Assembly (NCBI RefSeq): GCF_002286975.1
Contig: NZ_NSKB01000001.1
Location: 126,733 to 190,732 of the forward strand
Direction of reading: 5' to 3'
Length of the DNA: 64,000 nucleotides
From: Halomonas salipaludis
Lineage (GTDB): Bacteria > Pseudomonadota > Gammaproteobacteria > Pseudomonadales > Halomonadaceae
Under the pieces are notes generated by a model that saw only the letters and a program-made list of their open reading frames with translations, was not told where the DNA came from and made no database searches. Below are positions 26,043-35,011 of this stretch, piece after piece (the first letter of the stretch is position 1; each line of letters begins with the position of its first letter). Both the position numbers and the translations under genes were made by a program.

Positions 26043-27455
26043 TCAGAAAAGGTAGCGAATGCCGACTTGTGTCTGGCGGCGGCTCGTATCGAAGAAGTCG
26101 ACCGACGATCGACGGCGCTCGACATCGGCACTGGCCTCTACCAGCCAGTCCCTGCTGAACTGGTAAAGCCAGGTGAGACGGGCCTGCCAGATACGGTCGC
26201 GGCGCTGCGTGGCGGAAAAATCGTTGAAGCGTGCGAAGCCGTCGTCTTGATAGCTGCGCAGGCGATGATTCAGGTCGGCGCGCAACAGCTGTCGCTCACC
26301 GATGGGGTAGTCCACGCCGCCGCCCAGGCGAAGCTGAGTCACGTCGCCGCCCTCGCGGTCGTCGTTAGCCCACTCCTGCTCGACCTGGGCCACCAGACGT
26401 GTGCGCCATGCCGAGTGGTGGCTGGTGAGTTGAATGCCAAGCAGGCCGGTATCATGGTCGTTTCTCGCGTCACTATAGCGGTTGTGCTGGACACCCAGCT
26501 GCCAAGTCAGCTCGCTGTCGAGCCCAATCGGTTGGCTGAGTTCCGCGCGGCTGCCCCAGCGAGTCAGCAGGCGGTCCTGGCTGCGCCCACTCCAGCCCTG
26601 CAGTGCAGCGCCGCGCAGTGTGAAGACGCGCTGCTGCGCCAGGTCGCGCTGGTAGCCTAGCTCGGCCTGCGCCAGGGTTAGATCGTAATCCTGTGCCGCT
26701 TCCCGGCTATAGCGCTGCGCCTGGCCCACGGCATTGAGCAGCCAGCGCGACTGCCCATCCACCGGGAAGGTCCCCTGGTAGCTGCCTTGTAACCGCTGAT
26801 AGGTACTCGAATCGCGGGCAAATATCTGCGGCTGAGGTATAGAGCTCTCGTCAATCTCAATATCTGGATGGGCGAGCAAGGTCTCGATGGCATCACGTCT
26901 ATTAGGCTGCAACGGGTCAATAGCGACCTCACCGGGAAAGCGCTGGGGATTACTGTCATGGCCGATGTCGATGCCAAAACGCCCTTGGTGCTGCGGGCTG
27001 TTCTCCGCGTGTTGGCGCTGCTCGATCGCGGCTTGAAAGCGCCCGATCGCTGCCTCTGCGTCAGGGGGCGGCGAGAGTGCCTGCAGGCGCTCGATCTCGC
27101 GTTCCGCGGCGGCACGCTGGTCGAGTTGCAATAGCGCCGCCACACGCTCCATGCGGGCACCTGCGTGGCGTGGTTGCCGGAGAATGACGCGCTCCAGCGC
27201 GATCAGGGCGTGGCTTGGCGCCCCGGCACGTAGAGCGGCTACGCCCAGCCAGTAATCGAATTCAGGCTCGCCGCCGTATTCTAGCTCAAGCGCTTGAAGC
27301 TGCTGGTAGGCGGCCTGATGTTCGCCTTGTTCGAGGGTCTGGCGGGCTGCGTCGAGGTCGGCGTGATAGGCCCAGGCGGATGAACAGAGCAGCACGAAGA
27401 GAACACCCACCCGTGAGGCGAGCCGGGCCGGCGAGAAGGTGAAAATTCGCCTCAT
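26043..27455 (-). CDS. TPR plus beta-barrel outer-membrane protein (Slam/DUF560-like)
   Basis: 470 residues from the ATG at 27455, which has GGAG upstream and overlaps the phosphodiesterase stop (ATGA). A signal peptide (ending SSAWA) is followed by TPR-like helices (about 30-180: [38 protein letters not shown]). The second half has alternating amphipathic strands typical of an outer-membrane barrel, ending in IRYLF with terminal Phe. Slam proteins have this TPR-barrel plan and move adjacent cargo to the surface; the next gene, with a TbpB-like C-terminus, fits as cargo. Slam membership is a pattern-based guess; barrel and TPR are clearer. Confidence 0.75.
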   Translation of the reverse strand: MRRIFTFSPARLASRVGVLFVLLCSSAWAYHADLDAARQTLEQGEHQAAYQQLQALELEYGGEPEFDYWLGVAALRAGAPSHALIALERVILRQPRHAGARMERVAALLQLDQRAAAEREIERLQALSPPPDAEAAIGRFQAAIEQRQHAENSPQHQGRFGIDIGHDSNPQRFPGEVAIDPLQPNRRDAIETLLAHPDIEIDESSIPQPQIFARDSSTYQRLQGSYQGTFPVDGQSRWLLNAVGQAQRYSREAAQDYDLTLAQAELGYQRDLAQQRVFTLRGAALQGWSGRSQDRLLTRWGSRAELSQPIGLDSELTWQLGVQHNRYSDARNDHDTGLLGIQLTSHHSAWRTRLVAQVEQEWANDDREGGDVTQLRLGGGVDYPIGERQLLRADLNHRLRSYQDDGFARFNDFSATQRRDRIWQARLTWLYQFSRDWLVEASADVERRRSSVDFFDTSRRQTQVGIRYLF

Positions 27456-28225
27456 GATGGAAGGCTCCAGGTCAATGAATCGGGTAGCGCATGCTGCAGT
27501 TCGGTAAAAATCTGCTCGCGAAGGCTGGGCTTCAGGTGAGTGACCCAGAGTGTCTTGGGAGGTGAATCGAGGCTGGCAAGCAGCGCGGTTAGACGGTGTG
27601 GCGTCAAGTGACAAGCGATTTCGGCCAGGGCATCAAGGTGGTTGGCAAAGGCACACTCGATGACCAGGCAGTCGAGTGTGCCTAATCGATTGAGCGATGC
27701 TGTCACGCTGACATCGAGGCCGGTGTCGCCACTGAAAGCGAATTTCATCGTGTCGTCACTCACCAGGTAGCCGCATGCGGGCACGCTGTGGGAGACGGGA
27801 AAGGGGGTGATGGTCAGCGATTCTCCCCCAATAGTGGGGAGCGTGAGAGCGTCCCACGGGCTTAGGGGAGAAAAGCGCAATACGGCATTATCGGAGGAGG
27901 GCAAGGTGCTGAAGTCCGGCCAGATAGCGCCATTGAAGATATGCCGTTTGAGTGTCTCGATCACCTCGGGCAGCGCATAGACCGTCAGGGCCGTCTCCTG
28001 CTCGACCATTCTTTCGTATTGGGTGTCGATGAGCAGGGGCAGGCTTGCAATGTGATCGAGGTGGGCATGGGTGAGCAGCACGCTGTCGATACATGCCATC
28101 TGAGCCGGGGTGAGTTGCTGGACGCCGGTGCCAGCATCCAGCAGCAGGTTCGGTGCGAGCAGGAAAGCGGTGGTGCCTTCCCGGCTTTCGATTCCGCCGC
28201 TGGCCCCCAGTGTCTGAATGTGCAT
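27452..28225 (-). CDS. Class II-type cyclic nucleotide phosphodiesterase (metallo-beta-lactamase fold)
   Basis: 257 residues. The metal-binding motif HAHLDHIASL matches the class II PDE signature (HxHLDH). Further ligands are visible in FPVSHSVPACGY, FSGDTGLD, ECAFAN and VTHLKPS. The N-terminus MHIQTLGASGG is the usual first strand of this family. It would hydrolyse cAMP to AMP in the cytoplasm; no signal peptide is apparent. First gene of an operon coupled by ATGA to the barrel gene and followed by the FecR gene, facing the adenylate cyclase. Another MBL substrate cannot be excluded by sequence alone. Confidence 0.8.
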   Translation of the reverse strand: MHIQTLGASGGIESREGTTAFLLAPNLLLDAGTGVQQLTPAQMACIDSVLLTHAHLDHIASLPLLIDTQYERMVEQETALTVYALPEVIETLKRHIFNGAIWPDFSTLPSSDNAVLRFSPLSPWDALTLPTIGGESLTITPFPVSHSVPACGYLVSDDTMKFAFSGDTGLDVSVTASLNRLGTLDCLVIECAFANHLDALAEIACHLTPHRLTALLASLDSPPKTLWVTHLKPSLREQIFTELQHALPDSLTWSLPS

Positions 28226-28507
28226 GGCATCTATCCGTCAGCGATGGAGGTGAAAAGCAGCGCTATCGAAGGCACCATTTTCGCCTAAAAAAGGGGGCGT
28301 CAATTGGATGAGGCGTTCTGCCTATGTCGTCAGCTGAAGTCGAACCTTAGGCTAAACTGATTGGTTGCCGAGTGTCGAGTTACATGGATAGAACGCTGCG
28401 ACATCAAGGCGGCCAAGCACCTCGAGGAAGATTTTCACATCCAGAGGCGTGGTCAGGGAGTGGTGGTGAATCGCCGCGGATATCCAGGTGAGCGTTCCGC
28501 TGCGGCG

Positions 28508-28786
28508 CTACTTGCTGTTGCCGTTGGCCTGGGTGAAGCGTGGTGCTAGCGGCCCCAGCCATAGCCATACCTGTAACACCACCAGCAGCGGCACCAGCCA
28601 TACCGGCGCACCGGTTACCGCCAGCAGGATGCGGTAGATGAAGAAGGCGGTGATGCCCGCCAGCAGCCCCACCAGCGGAAACAGGAAGGGCCGCTGGTAG
28701 CCTGGGCGGCGGCTGAGGCGAAACAGCGAGCCGGTGAAGGCACCGAAGGCGGCGGACATGGCCAGGAGAGTCCAGAATGCATCCAT
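28508..28786 (-). CDS. Small three-span membrane protein, unknown function
   Basis: 92 residues, with hydrophobic segments at about 5-22, 33-52 and 62-80 and short basic loops (LSRRPGYQR). I do not recognise a family. It lies alone between the phosphodiesterase operon, whose start is 440 bp away, and the divergent cstA. The 282 bp between its stop and the phosphodiesterase start (28226-28507) show no gene. Confidence 0.6.
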   Translation of the reverse strand: MDAFWTLLAMSAAFGAFTGSLFRLSRRPGYQRPFLFPLVGLLAGITAFFIYRILLAVTGAPVWLVPLLVVLQVWLWLGPLAPRFTQANGNSK

Positions 28787-29027
28787 GAGGAGGCCTCTTC
28801 GCGATGAAGGTGGGTCATCGCCGTTGGCGATGCCTATATGGGCAGCGTATCGCCGCCGCCTGGCGGTTGCCTTTCGACCTTCGATGTAATTTGCTCAGAA
28901 ACGCCATGCCCGTGATGGATTTATCGATAATCAGGCGCCATCATTGGCGCGACGAGCAACTGCCCGATAAAAGCGAGATGACGGAAAACCGCCGCATGCG
29001 TTTTTCCCAGTGCAAGGAGCCTCTCAC

Positions 29028-30707
29028 ATGAGTGCAATCGTTCTGCTGGTGCTAGGTCTTGCCGGGATGGCCGGGGGGTACTTCGTGTACTCCAAGTTCA
29101 TTGCCGAGAAGATCTATCGCCTCGATCCCGACTTCAAGACACCCGCCCACGAGTACGAAGATGGCGTCGATTTCGTACCCACCAACCGTTTCATTCTCTG
29201 GGGCCACCACTTCACCTCGGTAGCCGGGGCCGCGCCCATCGTAGGGCCAGCCATTGCGGTGATCTGGGGTTGGCTGCCGGCCTTCCTGTGGGTGGTGTTT
29301 GGTACCATCTTCTTTGCCGGGATACACGACTTCGGCGCCATCTGGGCCAGCGTGCGCAACAAGGCCAAGTCGGTGGGGGCGCTGACCGGCGATGTGGTCG
29401 GTAGTCGCGCGCGCAGCATCTTCATGATCGTCATCTTCCTGGTGTTGCTGATGGTCAACGCGGTCTTCGCGGTGGTCATCGCCGGCCTGATGATGAACTT
29501 CTCCAGCGCCGTGGTGCCGGTGTGGGGGGCAATCTTTGTCGCACTGATCATTGGCCAACTGATCTATCGTCGCATCCTCAGCCTGCCGGTGGTCTCGGTG
29601 ATCGGTGTCATCGCGCTTTACGCGCTGATCGGCATCGGGCCGTCGGTGCCGCTGCAGATGCCTGCCGAGGTGGCCGGCTTCTCCGGTAATGCGGTGTGGA
29701 TCCTGATCCTGTTCGGCTATGCCGCCATCGCTTCGCTGCTGCCGGTGTGGGTGCTGCTGCAGCCGCGCGACTATATCAATGGCTTGCAGTTGTTCATCGG
29801 CCTGATCGTCCTCTATGGTGCCATCCTGCTGCTCAATCCGAGCATCGTCGCGCCGATGGTCAACAGTGACGTGCCGGCGGGAACGCCATCGATGCTGCCG
29901 CTACTGTTCGTGACCATCGCCTGCGGGGCAATCTCGGGCTTCCACGGGCTGGTGTCGTCGGGCACCACCTCCAAGCAGCTCAACAAGGAAACCGACGCGC
30001 GTTTCGTGGGCTACTTCGGTGCGGTGGGCGAAGGCATGCTGGCGCTGGCTGCGATCCTCGCTGCGACGGCCGGCTTCGCGACTCTGGCCGACTGGCAGGC
30101 CATGTACACTGCTTTCGGCGCCGGTGGCGTGAATGCCTTCGTCGAGGGCGGTGCCTTCATGATTCACAATGGCCTGGGCCTGCCCGAAGCCACCGCCGCG
30201 ACCTTGCTGACGGTGATGGCGGCGCTGTTTGCCGGCACCACCATGGATACGGGCCTGCGTCTGCAGCGCTATATTTTCCAGGAGTGGGGCGAGATCTATC
30301 ACCAGCCATGGATGAAGAAGTCGGCCCCGGCCACCCTGCTGGCGGTGGGCAGCTGTCTGGTGCTGGCCTTCGGCGCCGGTGGTGCCGATGGCACCGGTGG
30401 CTTGATCATCTGGCCGCTGTTCGGCACCACCAACCAGCTGCTGGCGGGCCTGACCCTGCTGGTGATCACGGTGATGCTGGTGCGCCTGCGTCGTCCCATG
30501 TGGTACACCCTGGCGCCGTTGTGCTTCCTGCTGGTGATGACCATTGCCGCGCTGCTCATCCAGCTGCGTACCTTCTTCAACGACGGTAACTACTTCCTGC
30601 TGATCCTGGATATCGTGGTACTGGTTGCCGCGATCATGGTGGCCATGGAGTGTGCGGCGGCGCTCAAGCGTACCCGCGCGGACATGGCCGAACAGGGTGA
30701 AGGGTGA
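29028..30707 (+). CDS. cstA: CstA-family pyruvate/peptide transporter
   Basis: 559 residues from the ATG at 29028 (AAGGAG 8 nt upstream). More than a dozen hydrophobic spans are present, with the CstA hallmarks FILWGHHFTSVAGAAPIVGPA near residue 60, GTIFFAGIHDFGA, and SGFHGLVSSGTTSKQ. CstA and the related BtsT import pyruvate under carbon limitation. E. coli CstA has 701 residues; this shorter form is the version often paired with an ArsA-type ATPase. The following small gene begins 22 bp downstream and completes that group. Confidence 0.93.
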   Translation: MSAIVLLVLGLAGMAGGYFVYSKFIAEKIYRLDPDFKTPAHEYEDGVDFVPTNRFILWGHHFTSVAGAAPIVGPAIAVIWGWLPAFLWVVFGTIFFAGIHDFGAIWASVRNKAKSVGALTGDVVGSRARSIFMIVIFLVLLMVNAVFAVVIAGLMMNFSSAVVPVWGAIFVALIIGQLIYRRILSLPVVSVIGVIALYALIGIGPSVPLQMPAEVAGFSGNAVWILILFGYAAIASLLPVWVLLQPRDYINGLQLFIGLIVLYGAILLLNPSIVAPMVNSDVPAGTPSMLPLLFVTIACGAISGFHGLVSSGTTSKQLNKETDARFVGYFGAVGEGMLALAAILAATAGFATLADWQAMYTAFGAGGVNAFVEGGAFMIHNGLGLPEATAATLLTVMAALFAGTTMDTGLRLQRYIFQEWGEIYHQPWMKKSAPATLLAVGSCLVLAFGAGGADGTGGLIIWPLFGTTNQLLAGLTLLVITVMLVRLRRPMWYTLAPLCFLLVMTIAALLIQLRTFFNDGNYFLLILDIVVLVAAIMVAMECAAALKRTRADMAEQGEG

Positions 30708-30729
30708 CTGACGCCCCGAGGAGCGACTG

Positions 30730-31032
30730 ATGCACGACGATCATGACACTGGGCATGATCCTCGTCGCGAAAAAATCCGGGCCTGGCTAAGCCAGGCCCG
30801 TTTCTTCGCCGAGGAGGTCTACTCCTCGCGCTATCGCGGCGCGATAGCCCGCGCCCGCCGCGACGAGGACGACCTGTTCATGCTGCTGGTGTTCTCGGAG
30901 ATGATGGGCGTGCCCAATCCGGCCGCCTATTACACCCTCGAACTGCAGCCGCTGCTGCTCGAGCGTTTCCATGACTGGCACACACGCATGGGGATGGAGC
31001 GCTCGCCGCTGGATCACTTCAGGTGCTGCTAG
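30730..31032 (+). CDS. Cory-CC-star-type small protein (YbdD-like)
   Basis: 100 residues, ending in the diagnostic double cysteine FRCC directly before the stop. The body (ARFFAEEVYSSRYRGAIARA, DDLFMLLVFSEMMGVPNP, YYTLELQPLLLERFHDWH) fits the cory-CC-star family, which is found between cstA and an ArsA-like ATPase gene. The related YbdD/YjiX accompany CstA/BtsT in E. coli. Function is unknown; the terminal cysteines could bind metal, form a disulfide or be lipid-modified. Preceded by GAGGAGCG, so translation should be efficient. Confidence 0.82.
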   Translation: MHDDHDTGHDPRREKIRAWLSQARFFAEEVYSSRYRGAIARARRDEDDLFMLLVFSEMMGVPNPAAYYTLELQPLLLERFHDWHTRMGMERSPLDHFRCC

Positions 31033-31084
31033 CGCCGGCTGCTGAGACACACAAGCGTACCCATCAGCATCGCTTGGGTGGTAG

Positions 31085-31204
31085 TGCTCAGGGCTGATCC
31101 GTCGACAAGCCTAGGAGGGGGCGCCATGAACCCCTCCCTGGGGGCTACCTGGACCATCCCTGGTCCAGAACCCCCTCTTCGGCTTGTCCCCGGCGCCCCT
31201 CGCC
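31085..31204 (-). repeat. Structured intergenic repeat, copy A
   Basis: Reverse complement of the same element seen at 42986-43188 and 50642-50704. The outer arms ACAAGCC and GGCTTGT pair, as do GAGGGGG and CCCCCTC. Inside, CTGGACCA pairs with TGGTCCAG around GGGA. This copy lies between the cory-CC-star gene and the ArsA-type gene. Relative to copy B, base changes on one arm are matched on the other. Confidence 0.8.
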
Positions 31205-31244
31205 GCTGGCCCTTGCGATAGCCCTGTGACATTGGGATAAGTGC

Positions 31245-32255
31245 ATGATGAAAGCTTTACTGCAGAAACGCCTGCTATGGGTCGGCGGCAAGGGCGGGGT
31301 GGGCAAGACCACCGTGGCTGCCTCGCTGGCGGTGCTCGCCGCGCGTCGCGAACGGCGCGTGCTGGTGGTCTCCACCGACCCGGCACACAGCCTCGGCGAT
31401 GTCTTCGACCGCGAGCTGAGCGACACCCCGCGGCGCCTGCTACCCAACCTCGACGCCATGGAGATCGACCCGGATATCGAGGTCGAGGCGCACCTGGCGC
31501 GGGTCACCGAGCAGATGCGCCGCTACGCCGCGCCGGAGATGATGAAGGAGCTCGAGCGTCAGATGCGTCTCACCCGGCAGTCGCCGGGCACCCAGGAGGC
31601 GGCGCTACTCGAGCGCCTGGCGCGGCTGATGACCGACGACCAGCTACCCTACGACCTGATCATCTTCGATACCGCGCCTACCGGCCACACCCTGCGGTTG
31701 CTGACGCTGCCCGAGGCGATGGCCGCCTGGACCGATGGCCTGCTGGCCCACAATCGCAAGTCCGAGGAACTGGGTAAGGTGCTCAAGCACCTGACCCCCA
31801 AGCGTGGTCGCGATGTCGCCACGCCCTTCGATGACCCCCAGGAAGACGCCTTCAACGATCTCGATGAGCGCACCCGTGACGTGGCGCAGACCTTGCTCGA
31901 TCGCCGCCGACTGTTCCACCAGGCGCGGCGACGCATCGAAGACCCTGAGCAGAGTAACTTCCTGTTCGTGATGACCCCCGAGCGGCTGCCGATTCTCGAG
32001 ACCGCGCGTGCCGTCGAGGCGCTCGAAGCGGTCAAGATTCCGGTGGCCGGGACCCTGGTCAATCGGGTGATTCCCGCGGATGCCGACGGCGACTTCCTGC
32101 GCGCGCGGCGCGAGCAGGAGGCGGTCTATCTGGCCAGTATTGATGAGGCCTTCAGCCATCTGCCGCGGCCACACCTGCCGTGGTTGCCCACCGACGTGCA
32201 GGGCATCGAGATCCTCGATGACCTGGCCGACCGGCTCGAATCGCTGGGGTTCTAG
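31245..32255 (+). CDS. ArsA/Get3-family ATPase
   Basis: 336 residues (ATGs at 31245 and 31248). A deviant Walker A motif, GGKGGVGKTT, is near residue 14; the switch region VVSTDPAHSLGDVF and the DTAPTGHTLRLL motif identify the ArsA/Get3 branch of SIMIBI NTPases. It has a single ATPase domain and no CxC metal site that I can see. There is no arsB, arsR or arsC nearby, so arsenite export is unlikely. The cstA/cory-CC-star context instead suggests a chaperone or membrane-targeting role for that system. That last step is inference. Confidence 0.88.
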   Translation: MMKALLQKRLLWVGGKGGVGKTTVAASLAVLAARRERRVLVVSTDPAHSLGDVFDRELSDTPRRLLPNLDAMEIDPDIEVEAHLARVTEQMRRYAAPEMMKELERQMRLTRQSPGTQEAALLERLARLMTDDQLPYDLIIFDTAPTGHTLRLLTLPEAMAAWTDGLLAHNRKSEELGKVLKHLTPKRGRDVATPFDDPQEDAFNDLDERTRDVAQTLLDRRRLFHQARRRIEDPEQSNFLFVMTPERLPILETARAVEALEAVKIPVAGTLVNRVIPADADGDFLRARREQEAVYLASIDEAFSHLPRPHLPWLPTDVQGIEILDDLADRLESLGF

Positions 32256-32257
32256 CC

Positions 32258-33316
32258 TTAAGTGTCGAGCAGATCGAGGCGACGTGTCGGCCAGTGGACC
32301 ACGGCGGTGTGCCGTACCATGCGCTCGGCGAGTGCCGGGTGTTCTCGGCCAATCACCTGGCTGGCGAAGTCCGACAGGAAGCGTGACTTGAGCTCGGCGC
32401 GGGCGCGATCGACACCGATGTCCTGGTAGGGCGTCGAGGCCAGCAGCATGAAGCCGTCGTCGGGAATGCGCCCGGCGCGCATGTTGGCATCGATGATGCT
32501 CGCCGCGGTGCCGATCGGCTCCGAGAGATTGGGGCTGTAGGGGCCGACGATCAGCGCGGTATTGGGCACGTGCAGGAAGTCGAAGCCGCGGCCGATACAG
32601 ATCACCCACTCGCGATGCTCGATATCCAGGGCGCGGGATACCCCACGCAGCGCCTCGACGTGTGCCAGGTTGCCCTCCAGCAGTGGCAGCAGGTCGCGCA
32701 GCGTGGCCGCCGGCATATCGGGGCAGAGTGCGCTGACGGCTTGTGTCAGGCCGGCAGCCTGATTGGCGTCGAGGCTGCCGATGTCGAGCACGCGGCCGTC
32801 GTCGCCGTGAATGATCAGCGCATCGCTGTCGGTTTCGAAGCCGCACACCAGCGGGTAGACGTGGCGGTGGTCAGCGCCGAACAGCTGCTCGGCCTGGGCG
32901 CGGATCTGGTAGGCATGGGCCAGCGCCGCCTGGCTGTCGCAGTCGAAGCCTGCGCAGCCGCGCGACCGCTCACCGCGGGAGAAGTGGTAGGTGATCAGCA
33001 TCAGCACGCCATGACCAGCGCGGGCGGCTTCGCTGACGCTTTCGGCGAGCATCTCGCCCAGGTAGGGCCAGCCGAGGTGGAAGATGCCGCCGAGATTGCG
33101 AAACGGGCGAATGATGCCCAGCGGGGTGCGCGTGGCATGCGGCAGGTGAATCCGCCCGTCCATGCACTTCATCGCCACGATGCGGGTGGGATGCGCGGCG
33201 AGGTAGCGCTCCCGGGCCAGCCAGGCCGACGGGCTGCCGAAGCACTCGGCGTGGTCGCGGGACAGGGTCAGCAGCCACTCGATGCGCTGTGCCAGGGGGC
33301 GGTCATGTATCTGCAT
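32258..33316 (-). CDS. Beta-carbonic-anhydrase-like protein (CsoSCA-related domain)
   Basis: 352 residues from the ATG at 33316. The N-terminal half has MKCMDGR (C-x-D-x-R), then TYHFSRGERSRGCAGF with His and Cys at the spacing of a beta-carbonic-anhydrase zinc site. The rest resembles the proteins annotated in non-carboxysomal gammaproteobacteria as carboxysome shell carbonic anhydrase-like. No RuBisCO or shell genes are present. The ribosome-binding site is weak. It is convergent with the ArsA-type gene (2 bp) and 20 bp downstream of nth. Catalytic activity is plausible but unproven. Confidence 0.65.
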   Translation of the reverse strand: MQIHDRPLAQRIEWLLTLSRDHAECFGSPSAWLARERYLAAHPTRIVAMKCMDGRIHLPHATRTPLGIIRPFRNLGGIFHLGWPYLGEMLAESVSEAARAGHGVLMLITYHFSRGERSRGCAGFDCDSQAALAHAYQIRAQAEQLFGADHRHVYPLVCGFETDSDALIIHGDDGRVLDIGSLDANQAAGLTQAVSALCPDMPAATLRDLLPLLEGNLAHVEALRGVSRALDIEHREWVICIGRGFDFLHVPNTALIVGPYSPNLSEPIGTAASIIDANMRAGRIPDDGFMLLASTPYQDIGVDRARAELKSRFLSDFASQVIGREHPALAERMVRHTAVVHWPTRRLDLLDT

Positions 33317-33336
33317 GGGCGGCTCGCTGGTATCTG

Positions 33337-33972
33337 TTAGAGGTCGACCTTGTCCTTGAACTCGCACAGGTCCTCGATCACGCAGCTGCCGCAGCGCGGC
33401 TTGCGCGCTACGCAAGTATAGCGGCCGTGGAGGATCAGCCAGTGGTGGGCATCCTGCCGAAACTCCTTGGGCACGTGGCGCATCAGTTTCTTCTCGACCT
33501 CGACCACGTCCTTGCCCGGGGCGATGCGGGTGCGGTTGGAGACCCGGAAGATGTGGGTGTCGACGGCAATGGTGGGTTGCCCAAAGGCGGTATTGAGGAT
33601 CACGTTGGCGGTCTTGCGGCCCACCCCGGGCAGCGCTTCCAGGGCGGCGCGGGTCTGCGGCACCTCGCCGGCATGCTTGTCGATCAGGATATGGCAGGTC
33701 TTCATCAGGTTCTCGGCCTTGGTGTTGTAGAGGCCGATGGTCTTGATGTGCTGCTTGAGGCCATCAATGCCGAGATCGATGATCGCCTGGGGCGTATTGG
33801 CTACCGGGAACAGTCGCGCTGTGGCCTTGTTGACGCCGACATCGGTGGCCTGGGCCGAGAGTAGCACCGCGGTGAGAAGTTCGAAGGGCGTGGTCCAGTT
33901 CAGCTCGGTGGTCGGCTCGGGCATATGCTCGCGCAGCCGGGTGAATATCGCGTGGCGTTTCTCGGCATTCAT
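33337..33972 (-). CDS. nth: Endonuclease III
   Basis: 211 residues, same as E. coli Nth. The helix-hairpin-helix [13 protein letters not shown] carries the catalytic Lys, [11 protein letters not shown] carries the catalytic Asp, and the C-terminal 4Fe-4S motif is C-x6-C-x2-C-x5-C ([17 protein letters not shown]). It removes oxidised pyrimidines and cleaves abasic sites in base-excision repair. It overlaps the RnfB-like gene by 4 bp (ATGA), echoing the rsx-nth operon of E. coli. Confidence 0.97.
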   Translation of the reverse strand: MNAEKRHAIFTRLREHMPEPTTELNWTTPFELLTAVLLSAQATDVGVNKATARLFPVANTPQAIIDLGIDGLKQHIKTIGLYNTKAENLMKTCHILIDKHAGEVPQTRAALEALPGVGRKTANVILNTAFGQPTIAVDTHIFRVSNRTRIAPGKDVVEVEKKLMRHVPKEFRQDAHHWLILHGRYTCVARKPRCGSCVIEDLCEFKDKVDL

Positions 33973-34928
33973 GATGGCTTGCCCGGTGAAGGTGGCTGGG
34001 AGGCGAGGGCCTGCTCGAGCATCGCGCTGGCCTGTGCGATCTGCTGCTGGGCACTGGCTTGGGCGGCGGGGTCGTGCTGGCGCTCGGCGTGGGCCAGCTG
34101 CTGGCGGGCCTTGCGCAGCGACTGCTCGGCCGCGTTGACGGCCATGCGTTTCTGCTGCAGCCCCGGTGTGCGGGGCGTCGAAGGCGCCTGAGCCTGACCG
34201 AGCCGGCGGTCGAGTTCATCGAGCTTGGCCTGGTGCTCGGCGATGCGTGCTGTCAGGCTCCGGCGCTGCGTATCGTCCTCGGCGCGCTGCTGCTGACGCG
34301 TCAGCCGCTTGATGACCGCCGCCAAGCGCATGCGATTGGCGCGCAGGGCACTTTCGGAGAGCGTCGCGGCCTGCTGGGTGCCGGGTCTCGCCTGGCGTTG
34401 GGCACGACGCTGACGCTTGGCCTCGGCCTGGGCTGCCAGACGCTGCTGACGCGCTTCGAAGCGCTTGCGGCCCTGATCGGCGCGATAGGCCAGATAGCGC
34501 TGCTGCTGTGCTTCGCTGCTGGCGGCCTGCCACTGTGGATGGGGGAGCAGGTCGATACAGTCGACCGGGCAGGGGGCGACACACAGCTCGCAGCCGGTGC
34601 ACTGGTCGACGATCACAGTATGCATCTGCTTGGCGGCGCCGAGAATGGCGTCCACCGGGCAGGCCTGAATGCACTTGGTGCAGCCGATGCACTCGTCTTC
34701 GCGAATATAGGCGGTCAGCGGCGACTGGGCCGGCTGTTCCAGCGCGATGACAGGGCGCCCGGTGATCGCCGCCAGCCGCGCCACGGTACGTTCGCCGCCC
34801 GGCGGGCAGCGATTGATTGCCTCGCCGTTGGCGACCGCCTCGGCGTAAGGGCGGCAGCCCGGTTGGCCGCACTTGCCGCACTGGGTCTGGGGCAGTTCGG
34901 CATCGATGGCGTCGATCAGGTGCTGCAT
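33969..34928 (-). CDS. Soluble RnfB/RsxB-like multi-cluster ferredoxin
   Basis: 319 residues from the ATG at 34928 (ATG at 34937 also possible). The N-terminal 4Fe-4S domain has CGKCGQPGC and later NRCPPGG; two ferredoxin motifs follow, [12 protein letters not shown] and [12 protein letters not shown]. About 180 C-terminal residues form a Gln/Arg/Ala-rich coiled coil. Unlike RnfB/RsxB it has no N-terminal membrane helix, and rnfA, C, D, G and E are absent from the window. The overlap with nth keeps the ancestral order. It may carry electrons to nearby redox enzymes or keep iron-sulfur regulators reduced; partner unknown. Confidence 0.82.
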   Translation of the reverse strand: MQHLIDAIDAELPQTQCGKCGQPGCRPYAEAVANGEAINRCPPGGERTVARLAAITGRPVIALEQPAQSPLTAYIREDECIGCTKCIQACPVDAILGAAKQMHTVIVDQCTGCELCVAPCPVDCIDLLPHPQWQAASSEAQQQRYLAYRADQGRKRFEARQQRLAAQAEAKRQRRAQRQARPGTQQAATLSESALRANRMRLAAVIKRLTRQQQRAEDDTQRRSLTARIAEHQAKLDELDRRLGQAQAPSTPRTPGLQQKRMAVNAAEQSLRKARQQLAHAERQHDPAAQASAQQQIAQASAMLEQALASQPPSPGKPS

Positions 34929-35011
34929 GGGACACATATCATCATCGGCTGGCGGCTTGGCTATATGAGCCGCCCATTATAGCCCCCGCAGCGGTTGGCT
35001 TCGAGCGCCGC

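Noticed and set aside
31245-32255. Arsenite-efflux ATPase arsA
   Set aside because: No arsB, arsR, arsC or arsD nearby, a single ATPase domain, and a cstA/cory-CC-star context; the ars name would mislead.
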